Shown: positions 48,781 to 58,598, numbered from the stretch's first letter. The stretch is 60,525 nucleotides of DNA from Bacteroidota bacterium (GCA_013286835.1 JABDEZ010000005.1:1-60525); one strand, 5' to 3'. Numbers and translations are program-made. Notes: generated by a model not told the origin, from the sequence alone.

Positions 48781-49779
48781 TTATCCTTCTTCAGTAAGCG
48801 CCTTCCACAGCATGTCTTTTAGCTTATCTATACCCTGGTTGGATAATGACGAGATAAAGATGTGCGGAACATCTTTCGGCAATGTCTTCGCTATTTCTGT
48901 TTTTAACTCATCGTCCAGCATTTCACTTTTGCTTATAGCCAGGATGATCTTTTTATCCAGCAGCTCGGGGTTAAACTGTTCCAGCTCATTGATCAGTATG
49001 TCAAACTCTTTTGCATGGTCGCTACTATCTGCCGGTATCAGGAACAAAAGGGCTGCATTGCGCTCTATATGGCGCAAGAAACGATGCCCAAGACCCTTGC
49101 CTTCTGCTGCACCTTCTATAATGCCTGGTAAGTCTGCCATGCAGAAAGACCGGTTATCGCGGTAGGCCACTATACCCAACATGGGTACTACAGTTGTAAA
49201 TGCGTAATTAGCTATTTTGGGTTTGGCTGCACTTACTACAGATAGTAAGGTGGATTTACCCGCATTAGGGAAGCCCACAAGGCCCACATCGGCAAGTACT
49301 TTCAGTTCCAGGTTCTTATACCCTTCAATACCCATTTCGCCGGGTTGTGAGTATTCTGGTACCTGGTTGGTAGCTGTAGCAAAGTTTGAGTTGCCCAATC
49401 CGCCACGGCCGCCATGCAGCCATATTACTTCCTGGCCGTCTTCAAGTATTTCAGCTTCTATCTCGTCGGTTTCCTGGTCTTTGGCTATGGTGCCCAATGG
49501 CACCTCTATGATCACGTCTTTACCAAAGCGCCCTGTGCATTTATTCTTGCTGCCGTTCTGGCCATCTTCGGCATGTACGTTCTTATAATAGCGCAGGTGC
49601 AGCAATGTCCATAATTGGCTGTTCCCTTTAAGTATTATGTGGCCACCACGTCCGCCGTCTCCGCCGTCGGGTCCTGCCTGTGCATCAAACTTAGTACGGG
49701 CAAAGTGTGTGCTTCCTGCACCACCTTTACCCGAGCGGCAAAATATCCTTATATAATCAACAAAATTTCCTTTCTCCAC
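48781..49779 (-). CDS. obgE: GTPase Obg/CgtA
   Basis: [102 protein letters not shown]. Confidence 0.97.
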   Translation of the reverse strand: MEKGNFVDYIRIFCRSGKGGAGSTHFARTKFDAQAGPDGGDGGRGGHIILKGNSQLWTLLHLRYYKNVHAEDGQNGSKNKCTGRFGKDVIIEVPLGTIAKDQETDEIEAEILEDGQEVIWLHGGRGGLGNSNFATATNQVPEYSQPGEMGIEGYKNLELKVLADVGLVGFPNAGKSTLLSVVSAAKPKIANYAFTTVVPMLGIVAYRDNRSFCMADLPGIIEGAAEGKGLGHRFLRHIERNAALLFLIPADSSDHAKEFDILINELEQFNPELLDKKIILAISKSEMLDDELKTEIAKTLPKDVPHIFISSLSNQGIDKLKDMLWKALTEEG

Positions 49780-49784
49780 AATAC

Positions 49785-50366
49785 TTACGCTGGTAACAGG
49801 TATTTATCTATTTGTTTGGCTAAAAGCCTGAATGTATCTTCTATTGAGTTGTCACCTTTCACACGTTCCAGCTTTCCTTGTTCAGCATAATGGCTGGCAA
49901 CTGCTGCAGTTTTGGTGTGGTATTCCTTTATACGTTTGGTGATCACTTCTGCATTATCATCAGAACGGCCCGATGTAGCCCCGCGGCCTACCAGGCGATC
50001 TATGAGTTGCTGTTCAGGCACTTCAAGAGACAATACCAGGTTTATAGATGTGTTTTTAAACTCCAGCAGTTTGTCCAGGGCCTCTGCTTGTGCCTTGGTA
50101 CGCGGGAAGCCATCAAATATAAAACCACGTGCATCTGGCAGTTCATCTATCTTACTGCTTATCATTCCTATCACTACTTCGTCTGGTACCAGTAAACCCT
50201 GGTCCATGTATTTCTTGGCTTCTACACCTAGTGGTGTATGCCGTGTTACTTCATCACGTAAAAGGTCGCCGGTAGATATGTGCTGCAATCGGTATGTCTT
50301 CACAACATTTTCCGATTGGGTGCCCTTGCCACTACCCGGAGGGCCGAACAAAATCAAATTGAACAT
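49785..50366 (-). CDS. adk: Adenylate kinase
   Basis: [63 protein letters not shown]. Confidence 0.97.
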   Translation of the reverse strand: MFNLILFGPPGSGKGTQSENVVKTYRLQHISTGDLLRDEVTRHTPLGVEAKKYMDQGLLVPDEVVIGMISSKIDELPDARGFIFDGFPRTKAQAEALDKLLEFKNTSINLVLSLEVPEQQLIDRLVGRGATSGRSDDNAEVITKRIKEYHTKTAAVASHYAEQGKLERVKGDNSIEDTFRLLAKQIDKYLLPA

Positions 50367-50476
50367 AATTGCAAAAATATTTTAAACAGCACAAAAATAA
50401 CCATACCTGCGAATAAGCAATGAAAAATATGATAATAATAACATGCCGGGTAGGAGAACGGTCAAATATATGCCAT

Positions 50477-51064
50477 TCAGCGGCTAAATAACAATTGTTT
50501 GTCTGTGCCTGTAAGCTTAATACTTTCTCCCGGTTGCATGTTGCCTATCGTTACGCTGCCTATGCTGTATCGCACTAATCGAAGCGTTGGGAATCCCACT
50601 GCCGCTGTCATTCTCCGCACTTGTCTGTTCTTGCCCTCAGTAAGTGTAAGGGACAGCCACGAGTCTGGTACGTTTTTCCTGTAGCGTATGGGTGGGTTAC
50701 GGTCGGGTAGCAAAGGTGGTGCAGATAACAACTCTGCCTCTGCGGGTAGGGTGGTGTATTTTTTACCGTCAATAGTTATGATAACACCTTGTTGTAAATT
50801 TTTTATTGCTACTGCATTTATCAATCCTTCTACTTGTACCAGGTAGGTACGTTTGTGTTTGAAAGAAGGATCGAGCAATTGATGTGTGAGTGCTTTATCG
50901 TTAGTAAGTAACAACAGTCCTTCACTGTCATAATCGAGCCGGCCTACCGGGTAAACATTTTTTGCAACATGGGGTAAGTAGTGTGCCAGCGTTTTTTTAT
51001 CACCTTCTTCAGAAAACTGTGAAAGCACATTAAAAGGTTTGTAAAAAATAAAATAGTCGAACAT
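50477..51064 (-). CDS. Pseudouridine synthase (RsuA/RluB/E/F family)
   Basis: FYKPFNVLSQF; VYPVGRLDYDSEGLLLLTND; TEGKNRQVRRMTAAVGFPTLRLVRYSIG. Confidence 0.93.
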   Translation of the reverse strand: MFDYFIFYKPFNVLSQFSEEGDKKTLAHYLPHVAKNVYPVGRLDYDSEGLLLLTNDKALTHQLLDPSFKHKRTYLVQVEGLINAVAIKNLQQGVIITIDGKKYTTLPAEAELLSAPPLLPDRNPPIRYRKNVPDSWLSLTLTEGKNRQVRRMTAAVGFPTLRLVRYSIGSVTIGNMQPGESIKLTGTDKQLLFSR

Positions 51065-51118
51065 ACAAAACGGTGATCGTTGAAAGAGGCTGCAGGTAAG
51101 GCTTCCCGGCTATACAAA

Positions 51119-51155
51119 AAAAACCCGGCAAGTGTTGTGAACTGCCGGGTTTCTA
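51119..51155. terminator. Hairpin terminator-like sequence
   Basis: AAACCCGGCA-agtgttgtgaac-TGCCGGGTTT. Confidence 0.6.
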
Positions 51156-51416
51156 TAAAGGATGGGTTAGTAAGTACAATCCTTACCACAATATTAAAAA
51201 TAATTTTGCGACTAAAAAAAAATCTTCAAACTTTTTTATAGCGATGTTGAAAACATGTGCACAACCTACGTGGCTATGAGGTTACAAAAAAGGAAAGAAA
51301 ATGAATTTGTATTGTCATGCAGGCCGCATAAAATAGACTGATTACTGTGTATATACTGTGCTGCATCTGTATAAAAAAGAGTAAATAATGTCTGTCATAC
51401 ACTGTGCAAAAAATAA

Positions 51417-51436
51417 CCCCGGCTATTGAGCCGGGG
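51417..51436. terminator. Hairpin downstream of the TPR gene
   Basis: CCCCGGCT-attg-AGCCGGGG. Confidence 0.65.
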
Positions 51437-51503
51437 CGTAATAAAATATAAACAAGTGCTGTACATTTTTATTTAGGAACAACATTCTGTTTCGCATGGT
51501 GTG

Positions 51504-52253
51504 CTACCAGTCTTTTTCCATTCTTGCAGGTATGCCCTTTTCTTTATTCAGTTTATCCTGTAATTTCTTTTCTTCGTTCTGCAATGCATTCAGCACCTGG
51601 TCGGCTTGCTGCTGTGTCAGCTTGCTGGGCTGGCTTTGCTGCTGCTGATCTTGTTTGTCTTTATCGTCCTTATTGTCTTTGTTCTGCTGGTCCTGGTTTT
51701 GCTTGTCTTTATCCTTATCTTTTCCCTTATCGTCCTTGTTCTGTTTTTGTTTGTCCTTGTTTTTATCTTTCTTATCGTCTTTTTTCTGGTCTTTACTACC
51801 ACCGCCACCTTGCTGTTGCTTCTTCAGCATTTGCTCCGCGTAAGACAGATTATATTTGGCATCAAGGTCCTGTGGGTTGTTGCGCAATGTTTGCTTGTAG
51901 CTATTTACAGCATCTTCCCATTTTTTTTCGGCCATGTAGGTATTACCTATGTTGTAGTTTACGCCGGCCTTAGCAGTTTTATCTTTAGTAGCGTTGGCTG
52001 TGGCGGTCATTACTTGCCGCGAGGCATCAAACTTCTGCTGCTGGTAAAGTGAGTTGCCCAGGTTAAAAAGGCCTGGGGTATAGTTTGGGTTTTTAGTCAA
52101 TGCTTTCTGGTAGTCTGCAGCCGCATCGTTGTATTTTTGTTGTTCATACAATTTGTTACCCTGCCGTATCAATGCATCGGCCTGGTTTTGCGCGAGCGCT
52201 GTACTGCCGCAAACGCCAACTAGAACTATAAATAAGCTGATGTATTTTTTCAT
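51504..52253 (-). CDS. TPR protein with KDQN-rich C-terminal low-complexity tract (BatC-like)
   Basis: Signal peptide MKKYISLFIVLVGVCGSTALAQ; TPR repeats; KDQKKDDKKDKNKDKQKQNKDDKGKDKDKDKQNQDQQNKDNKDDKDKQ. Confidence 0.85.
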   Translation of the reverse strand: MKKYISLFIVLVGVCGSTALAQNQADALIRQGNKLYEQQKYNDAAADYQKALTKNPNYTPGLFNLGNSLYQQQKFDASRQVMTATANATKDKTAKAGVNYNIGNTYMAEKKWEDAVNSYKQTLRNNPQDLDAKYNLSYAEQMLKKQQQGGGGSKDQKKDDKKDKNKDKQKQNKDDKGKDKDKDKQNQDQQNKDNKDDKDKQDQQQQSQPSKLTQQQADQVLNALQNEEKKLQDKLNKEKGIPARMEKDW

Positions 52254-53260
52254 GCTGTCTTTGCTTTCAATTTTGTTTTCGCTCCTGGCAATAACCACTC
52301 AATAAGTAAAGCAAGCAAGCCCACTGCCAGGAAGTACTGGAAATAGCTGGTGTAATCTGTAAATACAACTGCGCCCAGGCTTTTCTGCTCCATGCCATCC
52401 ATCTCCTTCACCAGCTTGTTGGCTACCTCGTCTGTGTTTTGCAACAAACTATATGTGCCATGCCCGGCAGTAGCTATTTGTTTCATCTCGTCCTCGTTCA
52501 GTTTGCTGATGACGGGCTGGCCGTTTTCATCCAGCTTCACAGATTTTGTGGCAGGATCAAATATAGTAGCGCCCTGTGGCGATCCTATACCCACTGTATG
52601 CACTATTACCCCGGCATCGGCGGCTTCCCTGGTTTTGGCAATTGCCTTTTCATCGTGGTCTTCCCCGTCCGATATAATAATGAGGGTCTTATACTTTCTT
52701 TCTTGTTTAGAAAAAGATTGCATCGCCATATCTACAGCGTCGCCAATCACAGTACCCTGTGTAGGTACCGACTCAGGCCCTGCATTCTGCAGCATCATTT
52801 TTACCGCACTGTAGTCAACCGTCATAGGTACTTGCAGGTAAGACCGACCTGCAAACAATACCAGGGCTACCCTGTCGTTCTGCATCTTGTCTATAATGCG
52901 CGATATAAGTTGCTTGGCCCGTGTAAGCCTGTCAGGCTGCAGGTCTTTTGCCAGCATACTCTTGCTTACATCCAGTGCAATAACTACATCTACGCCCTTG
53001 CGTTGTATTTTTTCTATATGGTCTGCGCTTTGCAGATTGGCCCAACCAATAATAATGGCGCCCAGCGCTACTGCCAGCAAAATAAACTTGAACGTATGGC
53101 GGCCCGGTATAAATCCCCGTATCTGAGAGGCAACCAATTCTTCATCACCTATTTTTTTCAATTTGCTTTTACGCCAGTAGAGCATCCATAAAAACAACAC
53201 TATAAACACCGGCAATACGCCGAGTGTAAACAGGTAAGACATGTGCTGAAATCGAAGCAT
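52250..53260 (-). CDS. VWA domain membrane protein (BatB-like)
   Basis: VDVVIALDVSKSMLAKDLQPDRLTRAKQLI (MIDAS DxSxS); TLIIISDGEDHD; TM segments at both ends; overlaps the TPR gene start. Confidence 0.9.
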   Translation of the reverse strand: MLRFQHMSYLFTLGVLPVFIVLFLWMLYWRKSKLKKIGDEELVASQIRGFIPGRHTFKFILLAVALGAIIIGWANLQSADHIEKIQRKGVDVVIALDVSKSMLAKDLQPDRLTRAKQLISRIIDKMQNDRVALVLFAGRSYLQVPMTVDYSAVKMMLQNAGPESVPTQGTVIGDAVDMAMQSFSKQERKYKTLIIISDGEDHDEKAIAKTREAADAGVIVHTVGIGSPQGATIFDPATKSVKLDENGQPVISKLNEDEMKQIATAGHGTYSLLQNTDEVANKLVKEMDGMEQKSLGAVVFTDYTSYFQYFLAVGLLALLIEWLLPGAKTKLKAKTA

Positions 53261-53573
53261 AATATATAATAGTGCGGTTGCAAATTTAATTAAAACTACC
53301 AATTGCCCTCGCCGATTGCAAACGCAATGAAATGTTTTTGGGAATAGGTTAACAAAAAAAGCATACTTGGCTGCAATGTAGCATGTTTTCAGGCTTACAG
53401 GGTCAAAATACATTGTTCTGCACCATCGGAATACTGTTGTTTAGATGGCTTTTCTGGTTGTAAAATTGATTGGTAATAGGTCTGTTTACTATGCTGGACG
53501 CCAGCTTACCGAATAGCTGATTGCTATTACAGCCTTATCCGTTAATTTCGCTGTCTTAAAAAGACAACAGTAT

Positions 53574-54584
53574 ATGAAACTAGTAACCTATGTAAGCAAT
53601 GGCGGACAGCAACTTGCTTTTTACATCAACAATATGCTATATGCTACCAATACTGCCAACCCCGAACTGCCAGGCAATATGAAAGCATTGCTAGACAACT
53701 GGGAGCTGAACATAGGCCTGATGCGTACTACTGAGGCAGATATAAAGAACGGCAAGAATACTACGGCACAAGCCATTCCCTACAATGCGGCTCACATTAT
53801 GGCGCCTGTGCCACACCCAACCTCATGTCGCGATGGTTATGCCTTCAGGCAGCATGTTGCCGCTGCCCGCCGCAACCGTAAGGTAGATATGATCGCCGAG
53901 TTCGACCAGTATCCTATATTCTACTTCACAAATCATAATGCCATACAAGGCCCGGGCGAAATACCGGTGATGCCGGACCACCTGCAAAAGCTGGATTTTG
54001 AACTGGAAGCCGCAGTGGTATTGTGTAAGAAGGGACGCAACATAAAGGCTGAAGAAGCTGACCAATATATAGGTGGGTACATGATAATGAACGACATGAG
54101 CGCCCGTACCCTGCAAATGGAAGAAATGTTGCTGAACCTGGGCCCGGCTAAGGGTAAGGATTTTAGTACGGTAATAGGCCCAATGCTTGTTACGCCCGAT
54201 GAACTGGAGCAGTATCGTGTACCTGCCAAGCCCAACCATACAGGTGCCGCATACAACCTTAAAATGACTTGTAAGGTAAATGGTATAGAAGTGAGCGCAG
54301 GTAACATGGCCGATATGGACTGGACATTTGCTGAAATAATAGAACGCTGCGCATATGGGGTAGATGTGCTACCCGGCGATGTGATCGGTAGCGGTACTGT
54401 AGGCACAGGTTGCTTCCTGGAGCTTAACGGCACCGGCAGGCTCAACGATCCTGCTTTTAAGGATCAGTGGCTGCTGGATGGCGATGTGGTAGAAATGGAA
54501 ATAGATGGCCTGGGTTTACTCTCCAATACTATTGCAGCCGAAAAAACAGATTGGAGCATACTAAAGTTAAAAAAGCAAGCTTAA
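53574..54584 (+). CDS. Fumarylacetoacetate hydrolase (FAH) family protein
   Basis: KLDFELEAAVVLCKKGRNIKAEEADQYIGGYMIMNDMSAR; LLPGDVIGSGTVGTGCFLEL-like segment; C-terminal FAH fold. Confidence 0.9.
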   Translation: MKLVTYVSNGGQQLAFYINNMLYATNTANPELPGNMKALLDNWELNIGLMRTTEADIKNGKNTTAQAIPYNAAHIMAPVPHPTSCRDGYAFRQHVAAARRNRKVDMIAEFDQYPIFYFTNHNAIQGPGEIPVMPDHLQKLDFELEAAVVLCKKGRNIKAEEADQYIGGYMIMNDMSARTLQMEEMLLNLGPAKGKDFSTVIGPMLVTPDELEQYRVPAKPNHTGAAYNLKMTCKVNGIEVSAGNMADMDWTFAEIIERCAYGVDVLPGDVIGSGTVGTGCFLELNGTGRLNDPAFKDQWLLDGDVVEMEIDGLGLLSNTIAAEKTDWSILKLKKQA

Positions 54585-54609
54585 TTGATAGCGAAAGGAA
54601 TAGTGAATA

Positions 54610-54642
54610 AGTAAGGCTGTCTGATAAAGGCAGCCTTACTTA
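54610..54642. terminator. Convergent-gene terminator
   Basis: AAGTAAGGCTG-tctgataaagg-CAGCCTTACTT between FAH and VOC genes. Confidence 0.8.
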
Positions 54643-55016
54643 TAATTGCTCACTTCAACCAGGTTCATGTCAGGATCGCGAAAATATATAGAGGCTATCT
54701 TTCCCGTAGCGCCTGTCCTTTCTACAATGCCTTCCAGTATATCAATGCCTTTGGTACGTAATTCTTCAAGTACGTCTGTTACCGGTGTATCGCTAATAAA
54801 ACACAGATCTGCAGATCCCGGTGTGGGGTGGTTGGCTTTGGGGTCTATCTCTTTCCCTTTCTGATGCAGGTTTATCTTCTGTTGTCCAAACTGCAGTGCT
54901 TTCCTGTTCTCTCCAAAAGTAATTATAGTCATACCCATGATGTGTGCATAAAACGCACAAGTTGTGTCCACATCAGCCACCGTAAGTACCAGGTGGTCCA
55001 GCCTGTTGATGATCAT
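54636..55016 (-). CDS. VOC family (glyoxalase/dioxygenase superfamily) protein
   Basis: RLDHLVLTVADVDTTCAFYAHIMGMTI...IYFRDPDMNLVEVSNY. Confidence 0.93.
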   Translation of the reverse strand: MIINRLDHLVLTVADVDTTCAFYAHIMGMTIITFGENRKALQFGQQKINLHQKGKEIDPKANHPTPGSADLCFISDTPVTDVLEELRTKGIDILEGIVERTGATGKIASIYFRDPDMNLVEVSNYK

Positions 55017-55055
55017 ACTGCAATTTACAAGTTGACCCGGATAATTTTGGGATCC

Positions 55056-56171
55056 TTAATGTAAACGATATTTTAATTGTACCTGCATGTAATTACGATC
55101 TATATAGTTATTACCAGCGGAAAGTAAATTATTAGTGCCTATGCGGTAACTTACCCCACCTTTAAGACGTGTGGTTACCGCATAGTCTGTTTTTAATAAA
55201 AGCCCTATATCTGTCATCGGTGCCACCTTTTCTTTGTCGTTATAGATAACAGTAGTCTCGTGGTCCTCCAGCAGACGTTGCAGATCTGCACCAGCCCCTA
55301 CAATTATTTTTTTAGAAACATTATAACCTGCTACGGGCGAAAATTGTAAGTAATTAAGCGGCGTTGTATTGGTTGTGTTGGTTACGTTGTGCACCGCGTT
55401 TGTGGGACCATAGTTTGACGTACCATTGCTCATTGCTGTGGCGCTGCTATTGTTTATATACCCCATTGTAACCTCAATACTCATTTTATTACTTATCCTT
55501 TTGTCGGCAACTGCATTCAGGGCGTAACCAGCATTTAGTGTGCCATAGTTAACGCCACCACCTACACTAATATTTATATTCTTCTTTACAACCGCAACTT
55601 CTTCCTTTATTGATGGCCCGGGCAGCGGTAATGCAACAGATTTTTGCTGAGGAGTTGCTTTTTTATCAACCTGTGCAAATTTTTCAGCCAAGGTTGTTTG
55701 TGCTACAGCGCTGTTGCCACTATCGTGTGATGTTGCAGGGGCTGCAGCCATGTTGCTTGCTGTATTTTTGGTGATACCAGCATTGACCAGTAATTGGTTG
55801 TTGTTTGTTTTTTTAGTTGTTACGGTAAAGGTTTTACTTCTGTTTGCAGATGTAATAGCAATAGTGTTTTGTGCTTTAATTGGTGTTGATGGGGTAACAG
55901 GGGCTGACGTTGCTATTTTGCTGGCAGTGTGTTGGTGAATACTTACAGTAGTTATGATTTCTTTCTTAGACAATAAAAGACTGATGCCTACCATGCAGAC
56001 AAGCAACGATGCTGCTATGCCAGATACTTTATAGACAAACAGTATGGTACGTTTCTTGTGTCTTGCATCAGCAAGCTGCACGGTTAGTTTATCCCAGTCA
56101 CCGGGATCGTATGTAAAAGTGGTCTGTTTCAGTTTTTCAGCCACAAGCCTGTCAAACTCATTGTTGCTCAT
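55056..56171 (-). CDS. Anti-sigma-like N-terminus, TM helix, linker and C-terminal outer membrane beta-barrel-like domain
   Basis: N-term MSNNEFDRLVAEKLKQTTFTYDPGDWDKLTVQLADARHKKR then TM ILFVYKVSGIAASLLVCMVGISLLL; Ser/Thr/Ala-rich linker; C-term GGGVNYGTLNAGYALNAVADKRISNKMSIEVTMGYINNSS...GGVSYRIGTNN...YMQVQLKYRLH; overlaps the sigma gene by 14 bp. Confidence 0.75.
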   Translation of the reverse strand: MSNNEFDRLVAEKLKQTTFTYDPGDWDKLTVQLADARHKKRTILFVYKVSGIAASLLVCMVGISLLLSKKEIITTVSIHQHTASKIATSAPVTPSTPIKAQNTIAITSANRSKTFTVTTKKTNNNQLLVNAGITKNTASNMAAAPATSHDSGNSAVAQTTLAEKFAQVDKKATPQQKSVALPLPGPSIKEEVAVVKKNINISVGGGVNYGTLNAGYALNAVADKRISNKMSIEVTMGYINNSSATAMSNGTSNYGPTNAVHNVTNTTNTTPLNYLQFSPVAGYNVSKKIIVGAGADLQRLLEDHETTVIYNDKEKVAPMTDIGLLLKTDYAVTTRLKGGVSYRIGTNNLLSAGNNYIDRNYMQVQLKYRLH

Positions 56172-56724
56172 AAAGCTTGTTTTTTGTCACTATCAATTGT
56201 TGCAATGTCTTGCGTGCATGATGCACATGCCAGTGCGATGTGCCGGTGCTCATGTTCAGCAATGCCGCTATTTCATTGTGGGTATAGTCTTCAAATACAA
56301 ACAGGTTGAATACTGTTCGTGTCACAGGGGGTAATGACTGCAGCAGCGCTATCAGATCATTCGTATTTATGTTGCTTATGGCATCGTTATAAACAGCATG
56401 ATTGGTATTATCCTCTATTACCTCTTTATGTATGGTCTGATTACTTTTTTTAAATTCACTGCTTTTCAGATATTCAAGACAAGTATTTACCATTATTTTC
56501 CGCATCCACCCTTCAAACGATCCTTCATTCCTAAAGCTGCCTATAGACATGAAGATCCTCACAAAACCGTCATTCATCAATTGCTTTGCATTCTGTATAT
56601 CCTTAGCATAGCGCACACAGACAGTAAGGAATATGCTGTAGTATTTTTTATACAGATACTCCTCATATAACCTGTCTTTTCTCAGGCAGCCTTTTATTAC
56701 TTCCTGCTCGGCATACTCAGCCAT
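56158..56724 (-). CDS. RNA polymerase sigma-70 factor, ECF subfamily
   Basis: Region 2-like NDGFVRIFMSIGSFRNEGSFEGWMRKIMVNTCLEYL; region 4-like LPPVTRTVFNLFVFEDYTHNEIAALLNMSTGTSHWHVHHARKTLQQLI. Confidence 0.95.
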   Translation of the reverse strand: MAEYAEQEVIKGCLRKDRLYEEYLYKKYYSIFLTVCVRYAKDIQNAKQLMNDGFVRIFMSIGSFRNEGSFEGWMRKIMVNTCLEYLKSSEFKKSNQTIHKEVIEDNTNHAVYNDAISNINTNDLIALLQSLPPVTRTVFNLFVFEDYTHNEIAALLNMSTGTSHWHVHHARKTLQQLIVTKNKLYEQQ

Positions 56725-56771
56725 GGTTTTATACTTCCTGTCATTGTACTACTAAATTTAAGACGATGTTT

Positions 56772-57239
56772 TTATAACTGATCCAACACATGCCCTGCCT
56801 GCCATATATATGTTCTTAATTCAGCCGGTATCTGCGATGTATCTGCATTAACATCCCACTTTGTTCTTACGTCATTAGCTGTAGCCCAGAGCCGTATTAC
56901 GGCCCCATCTGCACAACCTGGGCACCCTATCAAGCTGTCGCTAGGGTGGTTGAGCAGGTATGCCGGAAAGTTGTCAATGAGTTGCTTTGCAATAACATAG
57001 AGACTATCAGGCTCCTTAGCCAAGGCAAAGGGATTAGGGGTCATGTAATAAGACTGGTCTGCGAACAGCATATTATTTTGCAATAAATAGAATTGTCCGC
57101 ATACCATTGGTGTCACGCACATTGGGTTGTACCTGCCAAATATCAGGCTATCAGGTTTGGGTACAGGGGCTGTTGTTTCTTTTTTGCAGGCCGATAATGC
57201 CATGATAGCCACCAGGCCAACCATTATTAATGGTTTCAT
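56772..57239 (-). CDS. Putative lipoprotein, tandem paralog 3
   Basis: Lipobox MALSAC|KK; shared motifs DNFPAYLLNHP and WDVNADTSQIPAELRTYIWQ. Confidence 0.75.
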   Translation of the reverse strand: MKPLIMVGLVAIMALSACKKETTAPVPKPDSLIFGRYNPMCVTPMVCGQFYLLQNNMLFADQSYYMTPNPFALAKEPDSLYVIAKQLIDNFPAYLLNHPSDSLIGCPGCADGAVIRLWATANDVRTKWDVNADTSQIPAELRTYIWQAGHVLDQL

Positions 57240-57331
57240 AACTTTTGATGAATTACTTGTTTATATAGAAGGATATAATGACCGGAACCTTGGGTAAATG
57301 AGAAAAAAAATACGCTAACGGTTTTGCGCCA

Positions 57332-57880
57332 TCAATGCATATGAGATAAAGAATCCCTCACCTGCTGCATTTGCGCTGTATATATCCTTATCTCTGCAGG
57401 GATCTTTGTGGTATCGATGTTTATATTCCACGTAGTAGTATCATTCTTATTCACGGTGGCTATATAAAGATATAATGCAGGCACATTTGGGGTAGCGCCA
57501 AAAATAGTATTAGGATGTGCCAGCAGGTATTGCGAGAAACCGGTGACCAGGGGCCGAACTAGTGTGTATGCTTTATCAGGCATTAGTATCGAAGAATCGA
57601 ACAAATTATTTGCCCACGTGTTCAGCATACTATTCAGCATCACAGAGTCTGTGAAATACCTGGTCTGCTTATATACCCGTGTTGTATCAAAAAAATAGAA
57701 GGTATAGGATGGTATATTGTTAGACATGTGCGGCCGGTCATATTCACCAAATACAAACTGGTTACTGACCAAAACAGGGGCAGGCATGCCATCATTACCG
57801 AAAGAATTTATTGTTGCTGTTTTCTTGGTGCAAGATGTAAGTGTGAGTGCTAATAAGCAGATAGTGGCCAGGTTTTTCAT
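57332..57880 (-). CDS. Putative lipoprotein, tandem paralog 2
   Basis: Start at MKNLATICLLALTLTSC|TK lipobox; shared FSQYLLAHP and WNINIDTTKIPAEIRIYTAQ. Confidence 0.72.
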   Translation of the reverse strand: MKNLATICLLALTLTSCTKKTATINSFGNDGMPAPVLVSNQFVFGEYDRPHMSNNIPSYTFYFFDTTRVYKQTRYFTDSVMLNSMLNTWANNLFDSSILMPDKAYTLVRPLVTGFSQYLLAHPNTIFGATPNVPALYLYIATVNKNDTTTWNINIDTTKIPAEIRIYTAQMQQVRDSLSHMH

Positions 57881-58048
57881 AACTAAGATTTGTTTTCTGT
57901 TCTTTAGTATAGAAGGAGGCAACACATATAATCTTGGGTCAGGCGAACAATATTTTGATAAGGATATACCATTTGTGCGTGAATGAACAAACCTGCTGGC
58001 GTAAGCGATAGTGCTTGTACCAGCAGGTTTGTAAATCAAAACTCTTGT

Positions 58049-58507
58049 TTATTTAAAGCCTAGGGTATGGTCTACCTGCCATACATACTGCTTTAATTCC
58101 TTCGGTAGCTGGCTGGTATCCATGTCTATATTCCATTTCAACGTGTCCCCATTTACCAACGCTTCCAGGTGTATGTACACGCAGACATTAGCGCCTATTG
58201 TAGTATCTGGAACATGGCTGAGCAAGTACGATGGAAAGTTGTCCTGCAGCAGTTTTGCTTTTGCATATACACTATCAGGCAGCGGCACCGTATAGTAGTT
58301 TATAGGTGGTAGCAAATAAATACTGTCCATGAATACATGGTCATTGTGTACTGCAAAATAAACACCTTGTGGCATTGGGGTCAATGCACAGGGAAATGCC
58401 CAGCCATACAGGAACCATTGTGTATTAGACACAGGTTGTGTGTTGTCTTTTTTACAAGAGGTCGCCATTGTAATGGTTAGCGAACAAATTATTATTACCT
58501 TCTTCAT
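58049..58507 (-). CDS. Putative lipoprotein, tandem paralog 1
   Basis: Lipobox MATSC|KK; shared DNFPSYLLSHVPD and WNIDMDTSQLPKELKQYVWQ. Confidence 0.75.
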   Translation of the reverse strand: MKKVIIICSLTITMATSCKKDNTQPVSNTQWFLYGWAFPCALTPMPQGVYFAVHNDHVFMDSIYLLPPINYYTVPLPDSVYAKAKLLQDNFPSYLLSHVPDTTIGANVCVYIHLEALVNGDTLKWNIDMDTSQLPKELKQYVWQVDHTLGFK

Positions 58508-58598
58508 GGTCTGTTAAGGTTGTGCCTTATATAGAAGAGGATATAGTGGTGCCAAACTTGGGTAAAAGTAGAAAAAATATTCTTTTGTATTGTTCATT

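Noticed and set aside
51160-51480. Possible ncRNA in the ~320 bp AT-rich gap upstream of the pseudouridine synthase gene
   Set aside because: Only terminator-like hairpins are visible; no recognisable RNA family signature.
52439-53191. 250 aa plus-strand ORF
   Set aside because: Antisense to the batB-like VWA gene, Cys/His/Tyr-rich shadow translation.
53574-54584. FAH family protein with VOC protein as an aromatic (tyrosine/homogentisate) degradation operon
   Set aside because: Genes are convergent with a terminator between them and no HGD/HPPD genes are in the window; the VOC protein is too short for HPPD.
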